NCBI RefSeq assembly: GCF_016909015.1
Contig: NZ_JAFBFA010000029.1
Span: 1-64,000, forward strand
Direction: 5' to 3'
DNA: 64,000 nucleotides
DNA from: Gracilibacillus alcaliphilus
GTDB taxonomy: Bacteria > Bacillota > Bacilli > Bacillales > Amphibacillaceae
Shown: positions 42,964 to 51,488 of the stretch, in pieces
How the letters are laid out: each line of letters starts with the position of its first letter
Numbering within the stretch: position 1 is the stretch's first letter
The notes under the pieces: model-generated
The model's database searches: none
What the model saw: only the letters and a program-made list of their open reading frames with translations
What the model was told of the DNA's origin: nothing
Program-made: the position numbers and the translations under genes

Positions 42964-42972
42964 TGCTATAAT
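42964..42972 (+). promoter_or_regulatory. Extended -10 promoter of spo0B
   Basis: TG-C-TATAAT (42964-42972) lies 28 bases before the TTG start. No clear -35 is needed for an extended -10. Confidence 0.5.
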
Positions 42973-42999
42973 TTGCTTATTGTTAAGGAGTTGAATAGG

Positions 43000-43512
43000 T
43001 TGAAAGAACAAGATGTTGTCGAAATGCTTCGCCATTATCGGCATGATTGGTTGAATGACCTGCAGCTAATTTTGGGTTACACTCAGTTAGGCCACTTAAA
43101 TAAAATAGAAAAGAAAATTAATGAGATTATGGACAGATCTAGTCAGGAAAGAAGCTTAGATCGCTTAAATATCCCCAAAACAATGGTATGGTTGTATCAA
43201 CTGAATTGGCGGTCTCCGTCTTTCCAGCTTCAATTTCGTTCTTTTGTTTCAGATGAGGGGATTATTATTGATGACCAGTCTTTATTGACAAGGTTGCAGA
43301 AACTGTTTCAAATCTTTCCTGCCTACCAACAAGAATATCAGGAATATCAAGGTATACTCTGTTTCAAAAATGAACAACATACGATACATATTCAATTAAT
43401 ATTTGATTTAAATTGGGAGCATATGGATCAGCTGGTGGAAGAACTCCGTGATTTATCATTTGTAAAGCAGGTGGCAACAGAAGATAATCTGCGGATTGAA
43501 TGGCAAGAATAA
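43000..43512 (+). CDS. spo0B: Spo0B, sporulation phosphotransferase
   Basis: A 170-residue phosphorelay protein passing phosphate from Spo0F to Spo0A. The phosphorylated His is His15 in LRHYRHDWLNDLQLILGY, matching His30 of Bacillus subtilis, so this protein has a shorter front. The second domain is ATP-lid-like without nucleotide motifs, as expected. TTG 43000 is chosen: AAGGAG at 42985 lies nine bases before it and the -10 at 42967 excludes longer starts. It is followed by obg, as in Bacillus subtilis. Confidence 0.9.
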   Translation: MKEQDVVEMLRHYRHDWLNDLQLILGYTQLGHLNKIEKKINEIMDRSSQERSLDRLNIPKTMVWLYQLNWRSPSFQLQFRSFVSDEGIIIDDQSLLTRLQKLFQIFPAYQQEYQEYQGILCFKNEQHTIHIQLIFDLNWEHMDQLVEELRDLSFVKQVATEDNLRIEWQE

Positions 43513-43531
43513 GGAAAGAAGGTGAGATAGC

Positions 43532-44812
43532 ATGTTTGTTGATCAGGTCAAAGTTTATGTGAAAGCGGGCGACGGTGGTGACGGAATTGTAGCATTCCGC
43601 CGTGAGAAATATGTGCCAATGGGCGGTCCGGCTGGAGGCGATGGCGGAAATGGCGGAGATGTGATTTTTGAAGTAGATGAAGGATTAAACACTTTAATGG
43701 ATTTCCGTTATCAGAAACACTTCAAGGCTAAGCGTGGAGAGAACGGCATGGGAAAAGGCATGCATGGCAAGAATGCTGAACCACTTGTTTTACGTGTTCC
43801 TCCAGGAACAACGGTCAGAGATGACGAGAGCGGCGAGGTGATTGCTGATCTACTCGAACATGGTCAACGCGCAGTTATTGCAAAGGCTGGCCGAGGCGGC
43901 AGAGGTAACATTCGTTTTGCGACTGCTAAAAATCCAGCACCAGAGATAGCAGAAAAAGGAGAACCTGGTGTGGAACGGGATATTCAAATAGAACTTAAAC
44001 TAATTGCTGATGTTGGCTTGGTCGGATTCCCAAGTGTAGGGAAGTCTACCTTATTGTCTACTGTTAGTGCGGCACGACCCAAGATAGCTGATTATCACTT
44101 TACAACACTCTCACCTAACCTAGGTGTGGTTGATACAGCTGATCAGCGTAGTTTTGTTCTGGCTGATTTACCAGGGTTAATAGAAGGTGCACATGAAGGG
44201 GTTGGACTGGGCCATCAATTTCTGCGTCATGTGGAGCGAACAAGGGTCATTTTACATGTTATTGATATGGCTGCTACGGAAGGGCGCGACCCCTATCAAG
44301 ACTTTATAACGATTAATAAGGAATTAGCGGAATACGACTCTACCTTATTAGAGCGGCCAATGATTATTGCCGCCAACAAAATGGATTTACCAGAGGCCGA
44401 AGAACAACTCGCTTTTTTTAAGGAACAATTAGAAGAAGATTATCCAATTTATCCGATCTCCACCATAACCAGAGCAGGGATTCGTGACCTTTTATTTGCT
44501 GTAGCAGATCAATTGGATGCTATTCCAAAAAATACAAAACCAGTTGAAGAACAAGAAGATCGAGTTGTCTATCGTTTTGAAAAAGAAGAAAGCCCGTTTT
44601 CCATTACTAGAGATCCAGATGGCGCCTTTGTGTTATATGGGGAGCCAATTGAGAAGTTATTTAAGATGACCGATTTGACACATGACGAATCAATTCAGCG
44701 CTTTTCTAGACAACTGCGCGGGATGGGTGTAGATGAAGCTTTAAGAAGACGTGGAGCGAAAGATGGCGATACGGTCCGCCTGCTTGATTATGAATTCGAA
44801 TTTATGGAATAA
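43532..44812 (+). CDS. obg: Obg, essential GTPase
   Basis: A 426-residue GTPase for ribosome maturation and the stress and sporulation response. The Gly-rich Obg fold covers residues 1-158 (GGDGGDGIVAFRREKYVP, GGPAGGDGGNGGDV). G1 is GFPSVGKSTLLS, G3 DLPGLIEGA, G4 NKMD. The OCT domain forms the C-terminus (YRFEKEESPFSITRDPDGAF). The start ATG follows AAGAAGGTGAGATAGC. Confidence 0.97.
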   Translation: MFVDQVKVYVKAGDGGDGIVAFRREKYVPMGGPAGGDGGNGGDVIFEVDEGLNTLMDFRYQKHFKAKRGENGMGKGMHGKNAEPLVLRVPPGTTVRDDESGEVIADLLEHGQRAVIAKAGRGGRGNIRFATAKNPAPEIAEKGEPGVERDIQIELKLIADVGLVGFPSVGKSTLLSTVSAARPKIADYHFTTLSPNLGVVDTADQRSFVLADLPGLIEGAHEGVGLGHQFLRHVERTRVILHVIDMAATEGRDPYQDFITINKELAEYDSTLLERPMIIAANKMDLPEAEEQLAFFKEQLEEDYPIYPISTITRAGIRDLLFAVADQLDAIPKNTKPVEEQEDRVVYRFEKEESPFSITRDPDGAFVLYGEPIEKLFKMTDLTHDESIQRFSRQLRGMGVDEALRRRGAKDGDTVRLLDYEFEFME

Positions 44813-44965
44813 GGACAAAGGTTTAACCAAAGACAACATTAGCAGAGACAGCTCTTGCTGTCTGTTGATGTGTGAAACGTATCAGGTTGTCGGTATCGCT
44901 TTTCTTCTTGATTTTATGCCAGGGAGTGGAGCGATTCGTAACGCCATGATAAAGGGGAATAGCGG

Positions 44966-45418
44966 ATGTCTGAAGGAAATGAAAAGTTTTATTTAGTTAG
45001 TGAAGCATTTTTACCAGATGGAATGAAAAAAACGCTAGAAGCGAAGAGGCTATTAGAAAGCAGAAAGGTAGAATCCATTCATGAGGCAGTAAGGCAAGTG
45101 GGTGTATCTCGCAGTGTCTTCTATAAATATCGTGATGCCGTCTTTCCGTTTCAACATATGGTAAAGGCACAAATGATTACCTTGTTTTTTCATTTGGAAG
45201 ACCAGACAGGTGCATTGTCACATCTGCTTTCAGTGGTCGCAGCGGCAGGTTGTAATATTTTAACGATCCACCAGACGATACCTATTCAAGGTAAAGCTAA
45301 TGTCACATTATCTTTGAACACAAATGGCATGAAGTTGGAGATTGATCAGCTTTTGTATGAATTAAAACAGATTGAGTTTGTCAATCAAGTGGAAATTCTA
45401 AGCTCGGGTGTGTCGTAG
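44966..45418 (+). CDS. pheB: PheB, ACT-domain protein (UPF0735)
   Basis: A 150-residue protein upstream of pheA, as in Bacillus subtilis. A helix-turn-helix-like front (HEAVRQVGVSRSVFYKYRDA) precedes an ACT domain (ITLFFHLEDQTGALSHLLSV). ACT domains bind amino acids; a role in phenylalanine or branched-chain control is proposed but unproven. The start follows AAAGGGGAATAGCGG. It ends 19 bases before pheA. Confidence 0.85.
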   Translation: MSEGNEKFYLVSEAFLPDGMKKTLEAKRLLESRKVESIHEAVRQVGVSRSVFYKYRDAVFPFQHMVKAQMITLFFHLEDQTGALSHLLSVVAAAGCNILTIHQTIPIQGKANVTLSLNTNGMKLEIDQLLYELKQIEFVNQVEILSSGVS

Positions 45419-45437
45419 ATTAGGAGGAAAAATTGGA

Positions 45438-46319
45438 ATGAAGGAAACAGTTGGCTACTTGGGGCCTAAAGGTACATTTACAAAGATTGCAGTAGATTCG
45501 ATGTTTGATAAGGGAGAAAAAAAGGGGTTTAGTACTATTCCAGAATGTATTGAGGCTGTTGCAACAGGAGATATTACTTATGCCGTGATTCCCTTAGAGA
45601 ACACCATCGAAGGTACTGTCAATATTGCTCTGGATTACTTGACGCAGACAGAGGACATTAATATTGTGAGTGAAGTGATTGTCCCGATTCGTCAGCATTT
45701 AATGGTACATCCTGATAATGTAGATAAGTGGATGAAGGTCAACGTGATTTATTCACATCCACATGCAATAGCACAGTGTCATACTTTCTTACGCTTACAT
45801 TTATCTAACGTTCCTGCAGATTCAATGAAGTCAACAGCAGCTGCTGCAGAATATGTCAGCCAGCATCCGGAACAAAATATTGCAGCAATAGGCAACCATT
45901 TAGCTGCTAAGGAATACGGTCTTGCGATTGTTCAAAAAGATATCCATGACTTCAGCAACAATCACACTCGTTTTGTGGTGCTGCATCAAGACCATAAGGA
46001 ACTTACATCAGATACCCTGGAAGAAAGAGGGCATAAAACAACGATAACGGTTACTTTGCCGTCTGACCGGCCTGGTGCCCTTCATCAAGTGCTGTCTGCC
46101 TTTGCATGGAGAAATTTGAACTTGTCAAAGATTGAATCTCGTCCGATGAAAACGGGGTTAGGAAATTATTACTTTCTCATCGATATAGAGAAGAAACTGG
46201 ATAAGGTTCTGATTCCGAATGCTATTGCAGAAATAGAGTCTTTGGATTGTCAGGTGACAATTCTAGGGAGTTATCCTTATTATTTACACAGTGGTAATGG
46301 TGTAACGCTTGCGGTATAA
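45438..46319 (+). CDS. pheA: Prephenate dehydratase
   Basis: A 293-residue enzyme converting prephenate to phenylpyruvate in phenylalanine synthesis. The catalytic domain begins VGYLGPKGTFTKIA and contains NNHTRFVVL, with the catalytic Thr-Arg-Phe motif. The C-terminal ACT domain has SKIESRPMKTGLGNYYFLIDIE, the phenylalanine-sensing ESRP motif. ATG 45438 follows TTAGGAGGAAAAATTGGA. There is no chorismate mutase domain. Confidence 0.95.
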   Translation: MKETVGYLGPKGTFTKIAVDSMFDKGEKKGFSTIPECIEAVATGDITYAVIPLENTIEGTVNIALDYLTQTEDINIVSEVIVPIRQHLMVHPDNVDKWMKVNVIYSHPHAIAQCHTFLRLHLSNVPADSMKSTAAAAEYVSQHPEQNIAAIGNHLAAKEYGLAIVQKDIHDFSNNHTRFVVLHQDHKELTSDTLEERGHKTTITVTLPSDRPGALHQVLSAFAWRNLNLSKIESRPMKTGLGNYYFLIDIEKKLDKVLIPNAIAEIESLDCQVTILGSYPYYLHSGNGVTLAV

Positions 46320-46335
46320 ATCGCAGGCGTTTTTT
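46304..46335 (+). terminator. Terminator overlapping the 3' end of pheA
   Basis: A 10-bp stem AACGCTTGCG/CGCAGGCGTT with wobble, followed by TTTTT; the left arm lies within the last codons of pheA. Confidence 0.7.
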
Positions 46336-46418
46336 GTTGGAAGTAAACACCTTTAAACTGTCGGCGTGTCGCTGGATAGTTAGTAGGGAGGAAGGTCCCT
46401 ACTGATGATCATTTTGCG

Positions 46419-46958
46419 TTATTCGACGAGGTAACCTTTGGCTTTTAAGGCTTGGCATACTTGATCTAGTTGGCTTTCATCTTGCGCTGTGATGGTGTGG
46501 TTGTGTATACCATCTGTGAGCTCCAATAAATAAGCGGCCTGTGCTTCTTCAACCTTCGTGACAAATTGATCAACATCTGCCCGATGATGAATCATTAATG
46601 AGGCTTTTAGGTCACCATAGATCGGATGCTCGATGATCACATCCTCTACAGCAGCTCCATAATCTACAATAGTATATAGTTCTTCCCTTGTAGCCTGAGG
46701 CTCATGTTTACAGGCGATGATTCTCCGGCATAACGAAGAAGGCTGTTCTTGTTTCATATATAAATACCCATTGCTGGTAGCTATAATTGGATGATCTTGT
46801 GCTTTTAATAAAGATATATCCTGCACAATCACCTGTCTGCTCACGTTTGCTCGTCCAGCCAGTTCCGTGCCAGTAAGAGGGACCTGACTTGCTTCTAACC
46901 AGTGTATCAATTGTTCACGACGCTGCTTGCCTACTAATTTTTGGGGCATAGGACACAT
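46419..46958 (-). CDS. niaR: NiaR (YrxA), niacin-responsive repressor of NAD synthesis
   Basis: A 179-residue regulator. The N-terminal winged helix is REQLIHWLEASQVPLTGTEL then NVSRQVIVQDISLLKAQ. The C-terminal 3H domain carries conserved His residues (VIIEHPIYGDLKASLMIHHR; GIHNHTI) that bind metal and nicotinic acid. It represses NAD synthesis and niacin uptake genes, none of which is nearby. ATG 46958 follows GAAGGAAGTGAG. It is the only minus-strand gene in this stretch. Confidence 0.88.
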   Translation of the reverse strand: MCPMPQKLVGKQRREQLIHWLEASQVPLTGTELAGRANVSRQVIVQDISLLKAQDHPIIATSNGYLYMKQEQPSSLCRRIIACKHEPQATREELYTIVDYGAAVEDVIIEHPIYGDLKASLMIHHRADVDQFVTKVEEAQAAYLLELTDGIHNHTITAQDESQLDQVCQALKAKGYLVE

Positions 46959-47043
46959 CTCACTTCCTTCGGTTAATTCTTTTCTATTTTATCATGGTGT
47001 TAACCTTCCGTAAATCCTTTGCCGACACTCCCTTTAAGTGCGT

Positions 47044-47309
47044 GTTCAAAAAGTCCGATAAAAGGAGCCTCATCGGTTAAGTTCGCAACGTCCTGGGACT
47101 GCGGCTACTCGCCCCACCGAAACCATTTGTTGCAACACCGATACTAGCACATCGTGTGCGTCGAAAGTTCAAGGCGGCGTCATTGAGTAACGGACTTGCA
47201 CAGGATGTGTTGACTTCTGCTTACCCACACGATGTGGGTGATCTTAGTAGAAGTTCCTCTACCGCCAACTCCGACATTCGATGCGTCATTTTTGTTGGAC
47301 TTTTTGAAC
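47044..47309. repeat. 266-bp MITE-like element with terminal inverted repeats
   Basis: Perfect 13-bp inverted ends GTTCAAAAAGTCC (47044-47056) and GGACTTTTTGAAC (47297-47309) bound a GC-richer core with no coding frame. The core holds smaller inverted pairs, for example CACATCGTGTG and CACACGATGTG. No transposase is present, so it would need help to move. Confidence 0.6.
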
Positions 47310-47550
47310 AACCTCTTTAACAGGGTGGGAAATTTTTATTCAACATTTTGGGCGTAATGCATATGTTGATAAGGAAAGATACTTCAAGGGAAGCATATGC
47401 TTATCTCTTAAGTGATTGTTGATGAGGAAAAAGCTATGTTATTGTTGGATGTGAAATCTGTTAGTCTTACATGGCGCCGATCAACTTTAAGAGATGGGCG
47501 ATCTCTGCGGATGGAAGTCTCACTTTATAGGGAGGAAAGGAGAAATTGTT

Positions 47551-48609
47551 TTGAAAATTCATGTTGTGCAAAAAGATGAAACATTATGGACGATTGCACA
47601 AAAATACAATGTCAGCGTAGAAGAGGTTATTGCAGCTAATACGCAAGTGTCAGATCCTAATATGGTGATGCCAGGTATGAAAATAACCGTACCAATAGCT
47701 TATGATCACAAAAAACAATCAACGAAAAAAGCGGAGACAAAGGAAAAAAAAGAATCGAAACCTAAAGAACAACTGAAACAGAAACCGAAACAACAGCCAA
47801 AACAACAGCCAAAACATATCTTGCCGGCTATTAATGAAGATGAAGAAGAAAAATGGGAACCGTTAAAAAAAGAAATGCCGGCCTTGCCTTTGCATTTCAA
47901 TCAACAGTCGATGCCTAAACAACCATCACCAGAAGGACAATGGCCCCAAATGACAGACAACTGTGAACCACAAGTTCCACCTGTACAGGGTGCTAAACAA
48001 CAGAAAAAAGAAATGAAGCAACCGATCCAGCCATTGCCGAAGATGGGAGAAATACCACAACCGCCACAACCGATGCCACCATTTCAACCAGAACAAATGC
48101 CGATGCAACAGCAGACACCATGCTATCCTCAAGAAGACATGTCATTTGGTTATATGGCGAACCAGCAGCAAGTACCTAACACTTTCCCTGTAAACTATCC
48201 AGCACAAGTTATGGGAACACAATCTCATCCAACACCATATCCAGCACAAATGCCAACATCTAATAATTGCTGGCAGCCAATGCCAGCGAATCAGCAACAA
48301 CCGTCACAGCCGATCCAACCATTACCATGGAATCAACCTATGATGCCGCAGCAAATGCAGCAGATGCCACAACACATGCAACAGACATCACCAATGCAAC
48401 AAATGCCACAGCAAATATCACCAATGCAACAAATGCCTCAAGGACAGCAGTCTAATATGAAGATGATGCCGTCAGAGTCTATGTTCCCGCCAGCAGGAAT
48501 GGCCAATTACCCGGCAATGCCACCATTTGGTATGCATGGGCCACAATCCATGCCAGATTACTCAGAGGCTGCAGATGATTGTGGATGTGATGGCAATCGA
48601 AAAGAATAA
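47551..48609 (+). CDS. safA: SafA, spore coat assembly protein
   Basis: A 352-residue protein. The N-terminal LysM domain (residues 1-48, IHVVQKDETLWTIAQKYNVS...MVMPGMKITVP) binds spore cortex glycan. The rest is a Lys/Gln linker (KQQPKQQPK) and a long Pro/Gln/Met-rich tail with many MQQMPQ steps, ending DDCGCDGNRKE. SafA organises the inner coat and interacts with SpoVID. TTG 47551 follows GGAAAGGAGAAATTG. An AT-poor stretch of upstream frame lacks a better start. Confidence 0.88.
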   Translation: MKIHVVQKDETLWTIAQKYNVSVEEVIAANTQVSDPNMVMPGMKITVPIAYDHKKQSTKKAETKEKKESKPKEQLKQKPKQQPKQQPKHILPAINEDEEEKWEPLKKEMPALPLHFNQQSMPKQPSPEGQWPQMTDNCEPQVPPVQGAKQQKKEMKQPIQPLPKMGEIPQPPQPMPPFQPEQMPMQQQTPCYPQEDMSFGYMANQQQVPNTFPVNYPAQVMGTQSHPTPYPAQMPTSNNCWQPMPANQQQPSQPIQPLPWNQPMMPQQMQQMPQHMQQTSPMQQMPQQISPMQQMPQGQQSNMKMMPSESMFPPAGMANYPAMPPFGMHGPQSMPDYSEAADDCGCDGNRKE

Positions 48610-48618
48610 GGGAATAAA

Positions 48619-48650
48619 TGACGATTCTCAAATGAGATCGTCTTTTTTTA
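48619..48650 (+). terminator. Terminator of safA
   Basis: A 12-bp stem GACGATTCTCA/TGAGATCGTC (one mismatch) with a tiny loop, followed by seven T. Confidence 0.8.
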
Positions 48651-48695
48651 ATAAGGTCAGCAAGTATATAATTTTTCATGAGTTCATTATAACCA

Positions 48696-48840
48696 TGTCC
48701 AGCTCCAGGCGCCAAACTTTAGTGATTTCACTTCACGCCCTACGATAAGTCAACATCGACTCCTTCCATCGCCCTGTTTCCTTTATCTCCGTTGTGACGC
48801 TCCAAGCTCTACGTTTTTAAAAGGGCGCTTTGCGTTCTAT
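48696..48840. repeat. Intergenic GC-rich repeat (tccagctccaggcgcc type)
   Basis: Starts TGTCCAGCTCCAGGCGCC and ends AAGGGCGCTTTGCGTTCT, which are partly inverted (GGCGCC/GGGCGC). From memory, repeats with this opening are common between genes in Bacillaceae genomes. No second copy lies in this window. Confidence 0.45.
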
Positions 48841-48964
48841 CAGACTTCCTGAACATGCACTTACATTCACTATCCTTGTGAAAACCATACCACCTTTATT
48901 TTCAAACGATGTTAGTTATGGTAAAGTAGAAGATGAATATGGAGAAAAACAAGGGGTGAATAGG

Positions 48965-49714
48965 ATGGCAGGACATTCTAAGTGGAAGAATATTCAACGG
49001 CGAAAGAACGCACAAGACGCCAAACGCGGAAAAATATTTATGAAGCATGCAAAGGATATATATATCGCTGCTAAGCAGGGCGGCGGGGACATAGATATGA
49101 ATGCAAGTCTGCGTTTGGCTGTGGAAAAGGCTAAGGCAGACAATATGCCCAATGATAATATTGATCGTGCAATCAAAAAGGCCACTGGCGGTCTTGATGG
49201 GGCAAATTATGAAGAATTAACGTATGAAGGCTATGGTCCTGGCGGCACAGCTGTAATGGTAGAAGTGCTGACTGATAACAAAAACCGTACGGCCTCAGAA
49301 GTTCGTCATGCTTTCAGCAAATCTGGCGGTAATTTAGGGGAAAATGGCTGTGTATCTTTTATGTTCGATCGAAAAGGCTATCTAGTAATCGACCAAGCAG
49401 AAACCGAAGCTGATGAAGATACGGTTATGTTAGAAGCGATTGAAGCTGGAGCAGAAGAAATGGAAACAGTTGAAGGAGCTTATGAGATATATACGAGTCC
49501 AGAAGATTTCCAAATGGTAAAGGATGCCTTAGAGGCAAGCGGTTTTCAATTTGTAACGGCAGAGATTACGATGGTTCCTCAGACTTTGTCTACAGTAGAT
49601 GAAGCAGCTGGTAATCAAATGATAAGACTGGTTAACATGTTGGAAGAGATGGAAGATGTGCAAGACGTTTATCATAATATGGAGGCCGATGATGAAATTA
49701 TGGCACAGTTATAA
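48965..49714 (+). CDS. yebC: YebC/PmpR-family protein
   Basis: A 249-residue protein: MAGHSKWKNIQRRKNAQDAK at the start, NDNIDRAIKKATG and YEGYGPGGTAVMVEVLTDNK in the middle. Members are called transcriptional regulators; recent work on the family also links some to translation of proline runs. ATG 48965 follows AAGGGGTGAATAGG; an open stretch of 135 bases upstream lies partly in the repeat. A terminator follows. Confidence 0.93.
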   Translation: MAGHSKWKNIQRRKNAQDAKRGKIFMKHAKDIYIAAKQGGGDIDMNASLRLAVEKAKADNMPNDNIDRAIKKATGGLDGANYEELTYEGYGPGGTAVMVEVLTDNKNRTASEVRHAFSKSGGNLGENGCVSFMFDRKGYLVIDQAETEADEDTVMLEAIEAGAEEMETVEGAYEIYTSPEDFQMVKDALEASGFQFVTAEITMVPQTLSTVDEAAGNQMIRLVNMLEEMEDVQDVYHNMEADDEIMAQL

Positions 49715-49718
49715 AAAT

Positions 49719-49752
49719 GAGACAGCTTCTTTTTTGAAGTTGTCTTTTTTTA
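49719..49752 (+). terminator. Terminator of yebC
   Basis: A 9-bp stem GACAGCTTC/GAAGTTGTC with wobble, followed by seven T. Confidence 0.8.
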
Positions 49753-49846
49753 TTAATAAAATATCAAATCCTATCTCAGATAGTATGGTTATTCTGGCTA
49801 AAGCTGGGCAAACTAATACTATCACAAGGCTAGGAGGTTTGTGTTT

Positions 49847-50368
49847 ATGCGCCATATGCTATTGGTAATAACAGGACTCATCAGTTTAGGGATAATCAGC
49901 TTTTTTTTATTAACCAATCAACCAACAGAACAGGCAATAGAGGCTGCTGCTTCAAAACAGCCATTAACCTTAAAAGTAGAATTAGAAAAACAGTTTATGG
50001 ATGGAAGGGTGGAAGTAGAGGTTGAAGAAAAGACAATTGCTTCTATGGAAGACTTCTGGACAGAATACGAGGCATGGCAGATGATGGAGCAGACCGAAGG
50101 CTATATCCGCTTTCGAAAAGAAGTGAATGATATTTCGCCCTATCTTAAGGCAAATGGTTACTTTGGACTAAAAAATGGACAACTGACTATCTTTGAAGGC
50201 ATACCGCTTCACGAAGCGGCTGTTCAATCCTTTTATCAAATTAATACGCAAGAATTAGAAGCAAATCTATATCAACAGTTGGAAAAAGGAATAAAAATTA
50301 ATTCCAAAGAAGATTATCTGGAAACATTAGAGGCATTTCGTGCTTATTATAGTGTTAATCATTCGTAA
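49847..50368 (+). CDS. bofC: BofC, forespore regulator of the SigK checkpoint
   Basis: A 173-residue secreted forespore protein. The signal anchor is MLLVITGLISLGIISFFLL. The mature part has VEVEEKTIASMEDFWTEYEA and LKANGYFGLKNGQLTIFEGI, family-typical for BofC. It inhibits the SpoIVB protease in the intermembrane space, tying in with spoIVFA/FB in this window. ATG 49847 is nine bases after AGGAGG; GTG 49841 is too close. Confidence 0.87.
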   Translation: MRHMLLVITGLISLGIISFFLLTNQPTEQAIEAAASKQPLTLKVELEKQFMDGRVEVEVEEKTIASMEDFWTEYEAWQMMEQTEGYIRFRKEVNDISPYLKANGYFGLKNGQLTIFEGIPLHEAAVQSFYQINTQELEANLYQQLEKGIKINSKEDYLETLEAFRAYYSVNHS

Positions 50369-50397
50369 GCTTACTTCGTCAGGAAGGAGCAGTGAAA

Positions 50398-50481
50398 ATG
50401 TATCCAAATAGAGAAAAACGCGTTTGCAGAAAGAAAGGAGAGACAGATTCGATTAAGTCTGCCTCTCCTTTCTTTTCTTGA
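50398..50481 (+). CDS. Possible 27-residue small peptide
   Basis: ATG 50398 follows GGAAGGAGCAGTGAAA, a strong ribosome site, and the frame ends at TGA 50481. The product MYPNREKRVCRKKGETDSIK... is basic and Ser-rich. Its second half overlaps the hairpin at 50433-50478, so it may be a leader peptide, the start of a lost gene or noncoding. Confidence 0.3.
   Translation: MYPNREKRVCRKKGETDSIKSASPFFS
50433..50478 (+). terminator. Terminator after bofC
   Basis: A long stem GAAAGGAGAGACAGA/TCTGCCTCTCCTTTC with one bulge, followed by TTTTCTT. Confidence 0.7.
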
Positions 50482-50558
50482 GAGATAAGAAAGCATATCC
50501 AATGCCGGCTATTATTAGCTATTTCAGAAATAACCTTTGCAGAAGTTATGGAGAGGAA

Positions 50559-50724
50559 GGCAATCGCTGCGGCTGACCGTTTCCGCTTTCCGAGGGGCAT
50601 GCTCTTCAGCTAACTTTTGCCAAGAAGATCACTTGAAAAAATGTTCTTCTTTTTCAAGTTAGCTGAAGCCATGCCTGCGGAAAGTGACTTCTCATAGCGG
50701 GCATCTATCTTGGCTAAAAGGTAA
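50559..50724 (+). repeat. Dispersed repeat, longest copy C
   Basis: 50559-50636 matches copy B (38328-38404) in reverse complement, and 50669-50724 matches copy A (18998-19053). Within it, CTTTCCGAGGGGCATGCTCT and its partner AGCTGAAGCCATGCCTGCGG pair as an imperfect long hairpin. It joins the two shorter copies into one family. Confidence 0.85.
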
Positions 50725-50870
50725 AATCATTTGTCAGATCCTATCTGTGAAGAAAATACTTTGTCTACCTAGTAAACTTGATTAACCACGTTAGATAGGC
50801 TATGATTAGTAATACGAACGTATGATTGTAAAAGAAATATAGGAATTGGAATGAAGAGGGGATAAATGGT

Positions 50871-51470
50871 ATGATTGCATATATACATGGTGAAGTAGCG
50901 GAAATAACCGAACAAGCGATTGTTCTGGATACAAATGGGGTAGGGTATGAAATGATTTGTCCAAATCCGTTTCGATTTCAAGCGGACATTGGACAGAAAA
51001 TAAAAGTATACACCTATCACTATGTACGAGAGGACGCTCAGATATTGTATGGCTTTCAAAATCAAGAGGAGAAATTATTGTTTGCCAAGATCTTGAATGT
51101 TTCTGGTATTGGTCCTAAGGGTGCGCTGGCTGTACTGGCTACAACGAGTGTGCAAGATTTTGTTGTGGCGGTAGAACAGGAGGATGAGAAGTTTCTCACC
51201 AGTTTTCCTGGTGTAGGCAAAAAAACAGCTCGACAAATGATCTTAGATCTAAAAGGGAAATTGCCATTTAACTATACATTAGAAACTGGTACGATGGAGG
51301 AAAACATAGACTCTTCAAACCAGCAGGCTTTACATGAGGCATTAGAGGCTCTGAAGGCACTCGGCTATTCTGACCGTGAAATTAAACAGGTGAAACCAGC
51401 CTTAGCAAAAGAAGCCGAGGCAACAGCAGATACATACATTAGAAAGGGTTTGTCCTTGTTAATGAAGTAA
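50871..51470 (+). CDS. ruvA: RuvA, Holliday-junction binding protein
   Basis: A 199-residue protein. Domain I starts MIAYIHGEVAEITEQAIVLD. Two helix-hairpin-helix motifs follow (ILNVSGIGPKGALAVLAT; FLTSFPGVGKKTARQMILDL). Domain III at the C-terminus (EALEALKALGYSDREIKQV) binds RuvB. RuvAB moves Holliday junctions in recombination repair. It is followed closely by ruvB. Confidence 0.96.
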   Translation: MIAYIHGEVAEITEQAIVLDTNGVGYEMICPNPFRFQADIGQKIKVYTYHYVREDAQILYGFQNQEEKLLFAKILNVSGIGPKGALAVLATTSVQDFVVAVEQEDEKFLTSFPGVGKKTARQMILDLKGKLPFNYTLETGTMEENIDSSNQQALHEALEALKALGYSDREIKQVKPALAKEAEATADTYIRKGLSLLMK

Positions 51471-51488
51471 GCAGAAAGGAGTTTCAGC

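Noticed and set aside
44844..44866. Short inverted repeat GACAGC/GCTGTC between obg and pheB
   Set aside because: Six base pairs with no T run; below what I would call a terminator or operator.
48267..48455. 62-codon plus-strand Ala/Thr-rich frame
   Set aside because: Out-of-frame reading of the Gln/Met/Pro-rich tail of safA.
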